NCBI GenBank assembly: GCA_902809825.1
Contig: LR778114.1
Coordinates: 1,178,001 to 1,242,000, forward strand
Length of the DNA: 64,000 bases
Source: Candidatus Hydrogenisulfobacillus filiaventi
Lineage (GTDB): Bacteria > Bacillota > Sulfobacillia > Sulfobacillales > R501
Reading direction: 5' to 3'
The number at the start of each line of letters is the position of its first letter. Within the stretch, counting starts at the first letter, position 1. Below the pieces are notes generated by a model. It worked only from the letters and a program-made list of their open reading frames with translations. It was not told the origin of the DNA and did not search any database. Below, piece after piece: positions 17,390-25,541 of the stretch. Made by a program: the position numbers and the translations under genes.

Positions 17390-19084
17390 ATGTTCCGGGT
17401 GGCGCAATGGCTCGAAGCGGCAGGTGTGCTGAAGGCCCCGCTGCGGTCCCGGGTGACCGGGTCCTGCGAGCGGCGGCGCTGGGTCATCTTCCGGGGCCGT
17501 GACGCGCAATGCTGGGCACTGCCGGAAGAGGCGGGACCGCCCCCCGCCGCCGCCGACACTGCCGACCTGGCGGTGCTGGTGGACCAGATGGGAGAGGCGG
17601 GGGTACGCGACCTCTTCTGGATGCCGGGCCACCTGCTGGAAGGCGGCCGGCTGATGCCCCTGCTGGCGCGCGCCCGCCAGGCGGGCCTGGTCAACCACGT
17701 GCTGCTTGAGGACCTGCTGCTGCCCGGCACCCTCCTGCGGGCCCTGCGGCGGGCCCGGGTGGGGGAGGTCCTCGTGCCCTGGCCGGGGGAGGAACTCCCG
17801 GGCCCGAAGCTGCCCGGCGAGTGGACCCGGCAGGTGCTGCGGATGGCAGGCGAAGGCCTGCCGGTCACCATCCTCTTCCCGTTGATCCCTGCCACGGCTG
17901 GCGGGCTGGCGGACCTCTACCGGGCCCTCATCGCCCTGCCGGTGGTCCGGCTGCTGGCGGTGCACCCGCCCCTGGCCGGGACCGCCGGCCCGGAGGGCAC
18001 AGGGGCGGTGGGAACGGCCATCCGGGAGACGCTGGGGGTGCTCCTGAGCCAGACCGGTCCCCGGCCGGTGCCCGACCTGGTGTTGTGGGGAAACGGCGCC
18101 GATGTGGCGGTGGCCGCGGAGGCGGCCCCGGCCGCAGTGGCCCGCCTCCCGCGCTGGAACCAGGCGGATGGGCTGGTGGTGGAAGCCAGCGGGCTGGTGC
18201 ATCCCTGGGACCTCCCGGAAGTGGTCTACGGGTCGTTGTGGGCCGTGCCCCTGGCCGAGCTGTGGGAACGCCCGGAGGACAGCCACGCCTGGGCCTTGAG
18301 CCAGCGGGCGGTGCTGCTGCCGGAACCCTGCCGGGCCTGCGCCTGGGAACGCGTCTGCGGCGGCAACTCCCGGGGCCGGGCGCTGGCGGCCGGACGGCCG
18401 TGGGGCATGGATCCTGCCTGTTACCTGGGACCGGAGGAACGGCACCGGGCCGTAGAGCTGCCGCCGGCCCTCCCGGGTCCCTGGCAGGAAATCCCGCCGC
18501 GGGTGTGGCAGGCCCTGCGGCAGGTCTATCCCTCCCTGGCCGAAAAAGCGGCTGAAGGGGCGCGGGTGGTACATCGCCTCCGGCACCGGGACGAGGTACT
18601 GTGGGGCATGATGGGCTCGGAGGAGCGCTTTGTGGAGGAGCTTTACCGGCTCCTGAGCGGAAGCGGGGACGAGATTGCCCGCCTGCTCACCTTTGCCCGC
18701 CGTCTCGGGGAGGACGAGCCGGGGGCGGTCTACGACCTGGGCGCCTGGGCGTTGTTCCTGGCCCGCGGGGGAGCCTTCCTGCCCTCGTGGCTGCACAATC
18801 CCATCACCCGCACCGGCCTGCTGCATGCTCCCTGGCTATGCTGGCGGCTGCCGGAGCACCTATGCGGGCGGCACGACGATGCCACCGCTCGCAAGCGCCT
18901 GGCCTGGCTGGAGCGGTATCTGAGCCGGGAAGGCCCGGCTCCCTTCGGGGAGCTTTCGGTGGCGATGTGGCTGAGCGCCCTGGATGCCGCGGCCGCCGCC
19001 CGGCCCTTAAGCCGGCTGGAGGAGACCTGGGACGCGGTGTTGAAGGTGGTGTGGCCCTTCGAACTGCTGCTGCCTTATGTCTAG
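17390..19084 (+). CDS. Degenerate radical-SAM/SPASM-like protein without the SAM-cluster motif
   Basis: 564 residues. The first ~330 alternate hydrophobic strands and helices in the style of a radical-SAM barrel (DLFWMPGHLLEGGRLMPLL, then LVNHVLLEDLLLPGTLL). There is no CxxxCxxC motif that would hold the SAM-binding iron-sulfur cluster. Around residue 310, CRACAWERVCGG followed by a further cysteine (DPACYLG) looks like a SPASM cluster-binding motif. The last ~170 residues are helical and unrecognised. GGGAGG sits eight bases before 17390. Assignment is by pattern only; it may be a new family. It converges on the histidine kinase gene with a 2-base gap. Confidence 0.6.
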   Translation: MFRVAQWLEAAGVLKAPLRSRVTGSCERRRWVIFRGRDAQCWALPEEAGPPPAAADTADLAVLVDQMGEAGVRDLFWMPGHLLEGGRLMPLLARARQAGLVNHVLLEDLLLPGTLLRALRRARVGEVLVPWPGEELPGPKLPGEWTRQVLRMAGEGLPVTILFPLIPATAGGLADLYRALIALPVVRLLAVHPPLAGTAGPEGTGAVGTAIRETLGVLLSQTGPRPVPDLVLWGNGADVAVAAEAAPAAVARLPRWNQADGLVVEASGLVHPWDLPEVVYGSLWAVPLAELWERPEDSHAWALSQRAVLLPEPCRACAWERVCGGNSRGRALAAGRPWGMDPACYLGPEERHRAVELPPALPGPWQEIPPRVWQALRQVYPSLAEKAAEGARVVHRLRHRDEVLWGMMGSEERFVEELYRLLSGSGDEIARLLTFARRLGEDEPGAVYDLGAWALFLARGGAFLPSWLHNPITRTGLLHAPWLCWRLPEHLCGRHDDATARKRLAWLERYLSREGPAPFGELSVAMWLSALDAAAAARPLSRLEETWDAVLKVVWPFELLLPYV

Positions 19085-19086
19085 GG

Positions 19087-20610
19087 TCATGCTTCCGGTC
19101 CCGGCAGCGGTCCCACCGTCAGGGAGGCGGAGGGGAGGGGCACCCGGATCCGCACCAGGGTGCCCTTCCCGGGCCGGCTGGCGATAACCACCTGGCCGCC
19201 GAGAGCCCGGGCGCGGTCCCGCATGTTGGTCAGGCCCTGATGGGTGGGATCGCGGGGGGCATCGGGGTCGAAACCGCGGCCGTTGTCGGCCACCGACACC
19301 GTGAGGCAGCGGGCGGTCCAGTACCAGGACACCCGGATGTCGGCGGCCTCGGCGTAGTGCAGCGCGTTGGACAGGGCTTCCTGGATATGGAGCAGGACGG
19401 TGCGGGTGAAGGGGACCGGCAGTTCGCCGGGCGGACGGGGATGGCGGGGGGCCACCACCCGCACGGGACGGTTCATCGGATTGAGGCGGCGGACCAGGTC
19501 CTGGATGGCATCGGCGAAGTCGATGCGGGCACCCTTCAGGTCCTGGATGAAGAACCGGATCTCGCTCATGCATTGGCTCAAGGTGTCGATGGCCACCGTC
19601 ACCCCGCGCTCCACCGCCGGCGCCATGGGTTCGGTATCGAGCAGGTTCTCCAGGTTGAGGCGGATCCCGTAGAGGGACTGCAGCACCCCGTCATGCAGCT
19701 CCATGGCGATGCGGTTGCGCTCGCTCAACATGCCGGCCTCCTTGACCTGGGCGCTCAGCTCGGCGTGGGCCACCATCACCGCCGCCTGGCGGGCGAACAG
19801 TTCCGCCGTCTGCTGGTCCTCCAGGGTGAAGCCGCCCGCCTTTTCGGTTAGGTAGAGGTTGCCGACCACCCGATCCCGGTAGACCATTGGCACCCCCAGA
19901 AAGGATTCCATGGGCGGGTGGTTGGGGGGGAAGCCGACCGAGGCCGGATGGTCCTGCAGGCGGTCCAGGCGGATGGTACGCGCCTCGCGGATCACCAGGC
20001 CCAGGATGCCCTTGCCCTCAGGGAGGGAGCCGATGCGCTCCTGCTCCTCCGGCGTCAGGCCGGAGATGTAGATGGACTTGAGGAGAGGGGCATCGGGATC
20101 GCCGCTTTCCAGGGCCGCCCGATCGACAATGCCGAGGGCCGCATAGCGGGCGCCGATGAGGCCGCGGGCGGTGTCCACCACCGCCTGCAGCACGGCATCC
20201 AGGTCAAAGATGGTGGAAAGGGTGTAGGTGGCCTCCCGCAGGGCATCCAGCCGGTCGCGCTGGGCCCGGATGCATTCGTGGCTTTCCTCCAGCGTGCGCT
20301 GCTGGCGGTCGATAAGGCGGAACATGAGCAGGGTGTAGCCGGATCCCAGGAGGGCCAGGATGGATGCCACGGTAGCGGCGCCTTGGGTGGAGGCGAGGGC
20401 GGTCGGCCACAGGGTATGGGCGGCCAGGATGATGAGGGGCAGCAGCACCAGGGAGACTCCCGCCACCCAGCGGCGGGTCCGGGCCAGCCGGTTAAGGGAG
20501 GACTCCGCCTCTGCCGGCGCCAGCCCCCCCACGGCTGACGGCGGCGCGCTGCCGGCCGTTTGCCGGCTGTCACTGTCCCCCTTGCGTGCGTTGGCGCCCT
20601 CGATGCTCAT
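19087..20610 (-). CDS. GAF-domain sensor histidine kinase (NarL/DevS-type)
   Basis: 507 residues. Two membrane helices (about residues 50-105) are followed by a short coiled stretch (RLIDRQQRTLEESHECIRAQ), then a GAF domain (about 130-290). The HisKA_3 phosphoacceptor region is NRIAMELHDGVLQSLYGIRL, with the histidine in MELHDG. The ATPase domain is intact: EALSNALHYAEA (N box), VADNGRGFDPD (G1) and GLTNMRDRARALGG (G2). There is no adjacent response regulator; the NarL-type regulator at 33275 is a candidate partner. The ATG at 20610 has GGGGGCGCAAG upstream. A TATAAT at 20672-20667 on the minus strand is a likely -10 box. Confidence 0.9.
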   Translation of the reverse strand: MSIEGANARKGDSDSRQTAGSAPPSAVGGLAPAEAESSLNRLARTRRWVAGVSLVLLPLIILAAHTLWPTALASTQGAATVASILALLGSGYTLLMFRLIDRQQRTLEESHECIRAQRDRLDALREATYTLSTIFDLDAVLQAVVDTARGLIGARYAALGIVDRAALESGDPDAPLLKSIYISGLTPEEQERIGSLPEGKGILGLVIREARTIRLDRLQDHPASVGFPPNHPPMESFLGVPMVYRDRVVGNLYLTEKAGGFTLEDQQTAELFARQAAVMVAHAELSAQVKEAGMLSERNRIAMELHDGVLQSLYGIRLNLENLLDTEPMAPAVERGVTVAIDTLSQCMSEIRFFIQDLKGARIDFADAIQDLVRRLNPMNRPVRVVAPRHPRPPGELPVPFTRTVLLHIQEALSNALHYAEAADIRVSWYWTARCLTVSVADNGRGFDPDAPRDPTHQGLTNMRDRARALGGQVVIASRPGKGTLVRIRVPLPSASLTVGPLPGPEA

Positions 20611-20666
20611 CTTGCGCCCCCTTGGGCAAATCAGTGCGGCCAAAGGTCGCGCCCGGCCTCAACCCC

Positions 20667-20672
20667 ATTATA
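20667..20672 (-). promoter_or_regulatory. Consensus -10 box for the histidine kinase gene
   Basis: A perfect TATAAT on the minus strand lies in an AT-richer patch 57 bases before the kinase start. No good -35 hexamer is visible at 16-18 bases. The promoter may need an activator or an alternative sigma factor. Confidence 0.4.
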
Positions 20673-20836
20673 GCGATTCATAGCCCTTAAACCCTCTCAT
20701 TGTCCACATTTGATCCATTCAGCCCTTGTGTCTCATCTTGGCCTTTCCGGCGCTGTGGCATGCGGACCTGCTTGCGGGGTCAAGCCGGGGAGGGCACAAT
20801 GACCAGCGGGCCCTGGGCCCGGAAGGAGAGGGACGC

Positions 20837-21460
20837 ATGGCGCAATGGGAATGGCTCCGGGAGCGCCTGGAAGCCGAACTCTGGGATGATGTGGTAGTGT
20901 GGGTGGCCGGCGAGGACCCGGCGGCACCGGCCTGGCTGGAGGAGATGGCCACCCTGCATCCGGCCTTGCGCGTCATCCGCGCCGCCCGGGTGCCGGGAGC
21001 GGAGCCGCCCTGGGCCTGGTTCCCCCGGGCCCGCGTCGAATATGCCCTGGCTTATCCGGAAGAGGAGCCGCGGGTGCGGTTTGTGGGCCGCCCGCAGGGC
21101 ATGGAGCTGGACCTGCTGGTGGAGGAAATCCTGGCCTTTTCCCGGCACCGGCGGCTGTTGGACCCGGCGGCCGCGGACGCGGCCCGTGCCTGGCAGGGGC
21201 CGCACCGGCTGGCCGTGCTGACCACCCCCGACTGCCCGCAATGCAGCCGCACCGTCCGCACCGCCCATGCCCTGGCCCGGGAGGCGGCGGAGACGGTGGC
21301 CTGGGAGGTGGACCTGGATGCCCATCCCGACCTGCTCCGCCGGCTGGACATCCGGGGGGTGCCGGTGACCTTCGCCGACGACCTGCGGCGGGACGGGCCG
21401 GTGCCGGAATGGATCCTGGCCCAACTGGTGGCGGGGCTGGACCGACCGGTCCGGTCCTGA
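20837..21460 (+). CDS. Thioredoxin-fold protein disulfide oxidoreductase (CPQC)
   Basis: 207 residues with two thioredoxin-like halves. The N-terminal half lacks cysteines but keeps the RFVGRPQGMELDLLVEEI pattern that ends the first half of tandem protein disulfide oxidoreductases (PDO). The C-terminal half has TTPDCPQCSRTV (C133, C136), then the cis-proline loop RGVPVTFAD. It should exchange thiols and disulfides in the cytoplasm, since no signal peptide is present. The ATG at 20837 follows GGAAGGAGAGG. It is the cysteine paralog of the TGA-containing gene at 43279-43950, which has the same two-half plan. Confidence 0.85.
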   Translation: MAQWEWLRERLEAELWDDVVVWVAGEDPAAPAWLEEMATLHPALRVIRAARVPGAEPPWAWFPRARVEYALAYPEEEPRVRFVGRPQGMELDLLVEEILAFSRHRRLLDPAAADAARAWQGPHRLAVLTTPDCPQCSRTVRTAHALAREAAETVAWEVDLDAHPDLLRRLDIRGVPVTFADDLRRDGPVPEWILAQLVAGLDRPVRS

Positions 21461-21482
21461 CCCGCCCGGGCGGACCTTTTTT
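21461..21482 (+). terminator. Rho-independent terminator after the oxidoreductase
   Basis: The 12-base palindrome CCGCCCGGGCGG forms a compact GC hairpin directly after the stop and is followed by ACCTTTTTT. Confidence 0.75.
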
Positions 21483-21614
21483 CCGATATCACGACGGAAT
21501 GATACAGGATGGGGTATATAGTAATGTTCGGGTTGCCCAGGGTACGCCGCCCTGCGGCCGCCTTGGCATTGCCTATCTTGCCGAAGTTCCCGGCCAGGAG
21601 GAGGCCCAAAAAGG

Positions 21615-22403
21615 ATGCACGAAACGGCCCTGCAGGCAGTGCTGGCCATCTTCGCCGGCAGCCTGGTCGGGTTCTCGTTGGGATTGATCGGAGGCGGCGG
21701 CTCGATCCTGGCTGTGCCGCTCCTCCTGTACCTGGTGGGCCTGCACGACCCGCACCTGGTCATCGGCACCACGGCCCTGGCCGTGTCCTTTAATGCCTTC
21801 TTCAACCTGCTGCCGCACTGGCGGGCCGGCCATGTCCGCTGGTGCGCGGCCATCGCCTTTTCCATCCCCGGCATCATCGGCTCCTACCTGGGGTCTACCC
21901 TGGGCAAGGCCATCAACGGCAAGGCGCTGCTGTTCCTGTTCGCGATCCTGATGCTGGTGGTGGCCTTCAACATGGTCCGCAACCGGCGCGTGACCGGCAG
22001 CGGCGGGTTCGGATGGCGGCCGTCCATGCTGCGCCGCATCATCCCGGCCGGGCTGGGCGTGGGCCTGCTCTCGGGCTTCTTCGGCATCGGGGGCGGGTTT
22101 CTCATCGTTCCCGGCTTGGTGTTCTCCACCGGCATGTCGATGATCAATGCCATCGGCACCTCCCTGTTTTCGGTGGGTGCCTTCGGCCTGACCACCGCCC
22201 TCAATTATGCCGCATCGGGCCTGGTGGACTGGCTGGTAGTGGTGGAGTACATCGCCGGCGGCATGGCGGGGGGTGTGCTGGGCGCCATGCTGGCGACCCG
22301 CCTCAGCCATCGCAAGGAAGCGTTGCAGTACATTTTTGCGGCCGTAGTGGTCGCGGTGGCCATTTACATGCTGTACAAGAACCTGGCGGTGCTGCACCTC
22401 TAG
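21615..22403 (+). CDS. TauE/SafE-family membrane permease
   Basis: 262 residues, about eight hydrophobic helices, with the duplicated family signature: GFSLGLIGGGGSILAVPLL in the first half and GLLSGFFGIGGGFLIVPGLV in the second. Members export sulfite, sulfoacetate or related organosulfonates, or move other small anions. The substrate here is not shown. The GGCCAGGAGGAGG ribosome-binding site is strong. The 154-base region upstream contains an AT-rich TATATAGT that could be a -10 box, without a clear -35. Confidence 0.88.
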   Translation: MHETALQAVLAIFAGSLVGFSLGLIGGGGSILAVPLLLYLVGLHDPHLVIGTTALAVSFNAFFNLLPHWRAGHVRWCAAIAFSIPGIIGSYLGSTLGKAINGKALLFLFAILMLVVAFNMVRNRRVTGSGGFGWRPSMLRRIIPAGLGVGLLSGFFGIGGGFLIVPGLVFSTGMSMINAIGTSLFSVGAFGLTTALNYAASGLVDWLVVVEYIAGGMAGGVLGAMLATRLSHRKEALQYIFAAVVVAVAIYMLYKNLAVLHL

Positions 22404-22419
22404 CCACCCGCCGGCGGTG

Positions 22420-22446
22420 GGCGCCGGCCCGGCCGGGGCCGGCGCC
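22420..22446. terminator. Perfect GC hairpin between convergent genes
   Basis: GGCGCCGGCCC (22420-22430) pairs with GGGCCGGCGCC (22436-22446), an 11-bp perfect stem with a five-base loop. It lies between the ends of the permease and aconitase genes. There is no U tract on either side, so it may act as a transcript-stabilising or bidirectional terminator hairpin. Confidence 0.5.
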
Positions 22447-22456
22447 AGCCGGGGGC

Positions 22457-25192
22457 TCAGGCGCCGGCCGGGGCCAGCTGCTGCAGCACCGCCGGCAGGA
22501 TGCCCCCCTGCCGGTAATAGTCCACCTCCACCGGCGTGTCGAGGCGCAGCCGTACCCGGAAGGTATGGACCCGGCCGTCCCCTGCGGTGGCGGTCACCTC
22601 CAGCAGCTGACCGGGCTCCAGCCGGCCCGGGTCATCCAGCGCCGGGATATCGTACCGCTCTGACCCGTCTAGACCCAGTTCCTGCCAGCCTTCACCATCC
22701 AGGAACTGCAGGGGCAGGATGCCCATGCCGGCCAGGTTGCTGCGGTGGATGCGCTCAAAGGAACGCGCCAGCACCGCCCGCACCCCCAACAGCGCCGGAC
22801 CCTTAGCGGCCCAGTCGCGGGAGCTGCCGGTGCCGTATTCGCGGCCGGCCAGGATGAGGAGAGGGATGCCTTCCGCCCGGTAGCGTTCCGCCACGTCATA
22901 GATGGTCCCGGTTTCCCCCTCAGGCCAGTGGCGCGTCACCCCGCCTTCGGATCCCGGCACTAGCAGGTTACGCAGGCGGATATTGGCAAAGGTCCCCCGG
23001 ACCATGACATGGTGATTGCCGCGGCGCGATCCGTAGGAGTTGAAGGCCTGCGGTTCCACCCCCCGCTCGCGCAGATAACGGCCGGCCGGGCTGTCGGCCG
23101 GGATGCTGCCCGCCGGGGAGATGTGGTCGGTGGTGACGGAATCCCCGAAGGCGGCCAGGACCCGCGCCCCGCGGACCGGGGGCGGGGGTACCCGCACAAA
23201 ACCGGCGTCTACAAACGGCGGCTCCTGGATGTAGGTGGATCCAGCCTGCCAGGGGTAGCGCAGCCCGCCCGTCACCGGCAGGGCCTCCCATGGGGGGGTA
23301 GGATCAAACAGGTGGGCATACCGGTTCCGGAAACGGTCGGCGGTCACGGTAGCGGCGACCACCTCCGCCACTTCGGCGGGGTCCGGCCAGAGGTCGAAGA
23401 GGAACACGGGCTGCCCGTCGCGATCCTTGCCGAGCGGTTCGCGCTCCAGGTCGATGGTAACGCGGCCGGCCAGGGCATAGGCGACCACCAGCGGGGGGGA
23501 AGCCAGGTAGTTGGCCCGGGTCAGGGGATGAATGCGGCCTTCAAAGTTGCGGTTGCCCGAGAGTACCGCAGCGGCCACCAGGTCGGCGTTGCGGATGGCT
23601 GCCGCCACCTCCGGCGCCAGAGGGCCGCTGTTGCCGATACAGGTGGTGCAGCCGTAACCCACCAGGCCGAAGCCCAGGGCCTCCAACGGCTCCAGCAGGC
23701 CCGCCGCCTGCAGGTAATCGGTGGTGACCTGCGAACCCGGTGCCAGACTGGCCTTCACATAGCGGGGCGGCCGCAACCCGCGCTTCTGGGCGCGCCGGGC
23801 CAGGATCCCGGCCGCCACCATGAGCGCAGGATTGGAGGTATTGGTGCAGCTGGTGATGGCCGCGATCACCACCGAGCCATCGGTCAGGGTCTCCTCCTGG
23901 CCGTCGGCATACCGGACCCGGGCCTCGCGCCGGCCGGCACCCGCTTCCACCCCGAAACCGGCCGGACCGGCCGGGGCATGGAGGGCGAGGCGGAAGCGCT
24001 CCCCGACCTGCCCCAGCGGGATGCGGTCCTGGGGCCGTTTCGGTCCCGCCACACTCGGTTCGATGCGGTCGAGAGGGAATTCGAGCACCTCGGAATACGC
24101 CGGTTCCGGGCTGCCGGGGGTGTAGAGCAGCTGCTGGGTCTCCAGGTACCAGGCGACCAGCGCTACCCGGTCGGGGTCGCGCCCGCTGAGGGTGAGATAG
24201 CGCAAGGTCTCCTGGTCCGGGGGGAAGAAGGCGAGGGTGGCCCCGTATTCCGGGGCCATGTTGGCCATGGTGGCGCGGTCCGCCAGCGGCAGGCCGGCCA
24301 GGCCCGGCCCGAAGAACTCCACAAATTTGCCGACCACCCCGTGCCGGCGGAGCTGTTCGGTGAGGGTCAACACGGCGTCGGTGGCAGTGGTGCCCGGGGC
24401 CAGGGTGCCGGTGAGCCGCACTCCCACCACCGCCGGGATCGGGATGTAGAGGGGCTGGCCCAGGAGGTTGGCTTCCGCCTCGATGCCGCCTACGCCCCAG
24501 CCCAGGACGCTCAGGCCGTTGACCATGGTGGTATGGGAATCGGTGCCCACCACGGTGTCCGGGTAGAGGAGCGGGGTCCCGTCGGCGTCGCGGCCTTCGG
24601 CCACCACAGTGGCCAGGTACTCCAGGTTCACCTGATGCACGATGCCGCGGTCGGGCGGGACCACGCGCAGATTGCGGAAGGCCGACTGGGCCCACCGCAG
24701 GAAGGCGTAGCGCTCGCGGTTGCGGGCAAACTCCTGCTCGACGTTATAGGCGAAGGCATCCGGGGCGGCCCAGCGGTCGACCTGCACAGAATGGTCGATG
24801 ACCAGGTCGACCGGGACCAGGGGGTTGACCCGGGCGGGATCCCCGCCCCGGCGGGCGACCTCATCGCGCATGGCGGCGAGGTCGGCGACCACCGGGACGC
24901 CGGTGAAGTCCTGCAGGAGCACCCGCGCCGGCTTGAACGGGATCTCCCCTTCCGGCCGCGCGGGATCCCAGGCCGCCAGCCGCCGGATGTGGTCCAGGGT
25001 AATGTGGTAGCCGTCGTGCTGGCGCAGCAGGGATTCCAGCAGCACACGCAGGGAATAGGGCAGACGGCGGACAGCCCCCAACCCGGCCGCCTCCACCGCG
25101 CCCAGGTCGGCCCAGGCGACGGTGCGGTCCTGCACGCGGGCCTGACGGCGCGAGTGGAAGGGAAAGGGCTCCTGGGGGGACGGGATGCTCAC
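22457..25192 (-). CDS. acnA: Aconitate hydratase
   Basis: 911-residue monomeric aconitase that interconverts citrate and isocitrate in the TCA cycle. The iron-sulfur cysteines are in ITSCTNTSN and GCTTCIGNSG. DTVVGTDSHTTMVNGL, GDSVTTDHISPAGSI and GREYGTGSSRDWAAKGP are standard active-site segments. The GTG at 25192 is chosen because GAGGTGA lies seven bases upstream; the frame stays open for another ~260 codons but that part is unrelated low-complexity sequence. Citrate synthase at the right end of the window is a second TCA gene nearby. A terminator-like hairpin sits in the leader. Confidence 0.96.
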   Translation of the reverse strand: MSIPSPQEPFPFHSRRQARVQDRTVAWADLGAVEAAGLGAVRRLPYSLRVLLESLLRQHDGYHITLDHIRRLAAWDPARPEGEIPFKPARVLLQDFTGVPVVADLAAMRDEVARRGGDPARVNPLVPVDLVIDHSVQVDRWAAPDAFAYNVEQEFARNRERYAFLRWAQSAFRNLRVVPPDRGIVHQVNLEYLATVVAEGRDADGTPLLYPDTVVGTDSHTTMVNGLSVLGWGVGGIEAEANLLGQPLYIPIPAVVGVRLTGTLAPGTTATDAVLTLTEQLRRHGVVGKFVEFFGPGLAGLPLADRATMANMAPEYGATLAFFPPDQETLRYLTLSGRDPDRVALVAWYLETQQLLYTPGSPEPAYSEVLEFPLDRIEPSVAGPKRPQDRIPLGQVGERFRLALHAPAGPAGFGVEAGAGRREARVRYADGQEETLTDGSVVIAAITSCTNTSNPALMVAAGILARRAQKRGLRPPRYVKASLAPGSQVTTDYLQAAGLLEPLEALGFGLVGYGCTTCIGNSGPLAPEVAAAIRNADLVAAAVLSGNRNFEGRIHPLTRANYLASPPLVVAYALAGRVTIDLEREPLGKDRDGQPVFLFDLWPDPAEVAEVVAATVTADRFRNRYAHLFDPTPPWEALPVTGGLRYPWQAGSTYIQEPPFVDAGFVRVPPPPVRGARVLAAFGDSVTTDHISPAGSIPADSPAGRYLRERGVEPQAFNSYGSRRGNHHVMVRGTFANIRLRNLLVPGSEGGVTRHWPEGETGTIYDVAERYRAEGIPLLILAGREYGTGSSRDWAAKGPALLGVRAVLARSFERIHRSNLAGMGILPLQFLDGEGWQELGLDGSERYDIPALDDPGRLEPGQLLEVTATAGDGRVHTFRVRLRLDTPVEVDYYRQGGILPAVLQQLAPAGA

Positions 25193-25219
25193 GACAGCTT
25201 CACCTCTTTCGCAGGCTGC

Positions 25220-25265
25220 AAAACCGGCCCGCCCGTGGGCCGGCGGGTTGACCTTCCCCATTATG
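25220..25265 (-). promoter_or_regulatory. acnA promoter and terminator-like leader hairpin
   Basis: On the minus strand CATAAT (25265-25260) is a likely -10 with a weak TGGTCA 17 bases further upstream. The leader then forms a 7-bp perfect stem (CCGGCCC / GGGCCGG, 25243-25224, six-base loop) followed directly by TTTT and by the GAGGTGA ribosome-binding site. The layout resembles a transcription attenuator, though the U tract is short. Confidence 0.4.
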
Positions 25266-25370
25266 CCGTGCGGGGACGGGCCTGACCAGCCGGGGGCCGG
25301 CGGGCGGTTGTCCGGGGACGCCGGCCGGGGTACGCTGGAAGGAAAGGCGGCAGAGGGAGGGCGACGGCGG

Positions 25371-25541
25371 ATGACGGGGGAAACGGTCGATACGGGGGCG
25401 TGGCGGCGGATCCTGCAGGAACTGCTGGGTATCGAGGGGGTGGCGGTTCCACCCGATCGGCTGCCCCCCGGTCCCCCTGGCGACCCGACGGACCCCACCC
25501 GGGTAGCGGTCCCGCGGCCCGAGGGGCAGGGCCGCGCATGA
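25371..25541 (+). CDS. Small protein translationally coupled to the amidase
   Basis: 56 residues: a helical N-terminal half (TGAWRRILQELLGIEGVAVP) and a proline-rich tail (PPGPPGDPTDPTR). The GGGAGGG ribosome-binding site is good, and the stop overlaps the amidase start (ATGA). Tiny partners that precede amidases include GatC and the AtzG/DUF4089 type, which stabilise or gate the enzyme. This sequence matches neither by eye, so a similar role is inference from position alone. Confidence 0.55.
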   Translation: MTGETVDTGAWRRILQELLGIEGVAVPPDRLPPGPPGDPTDPTRVAVPRPEGQGRA

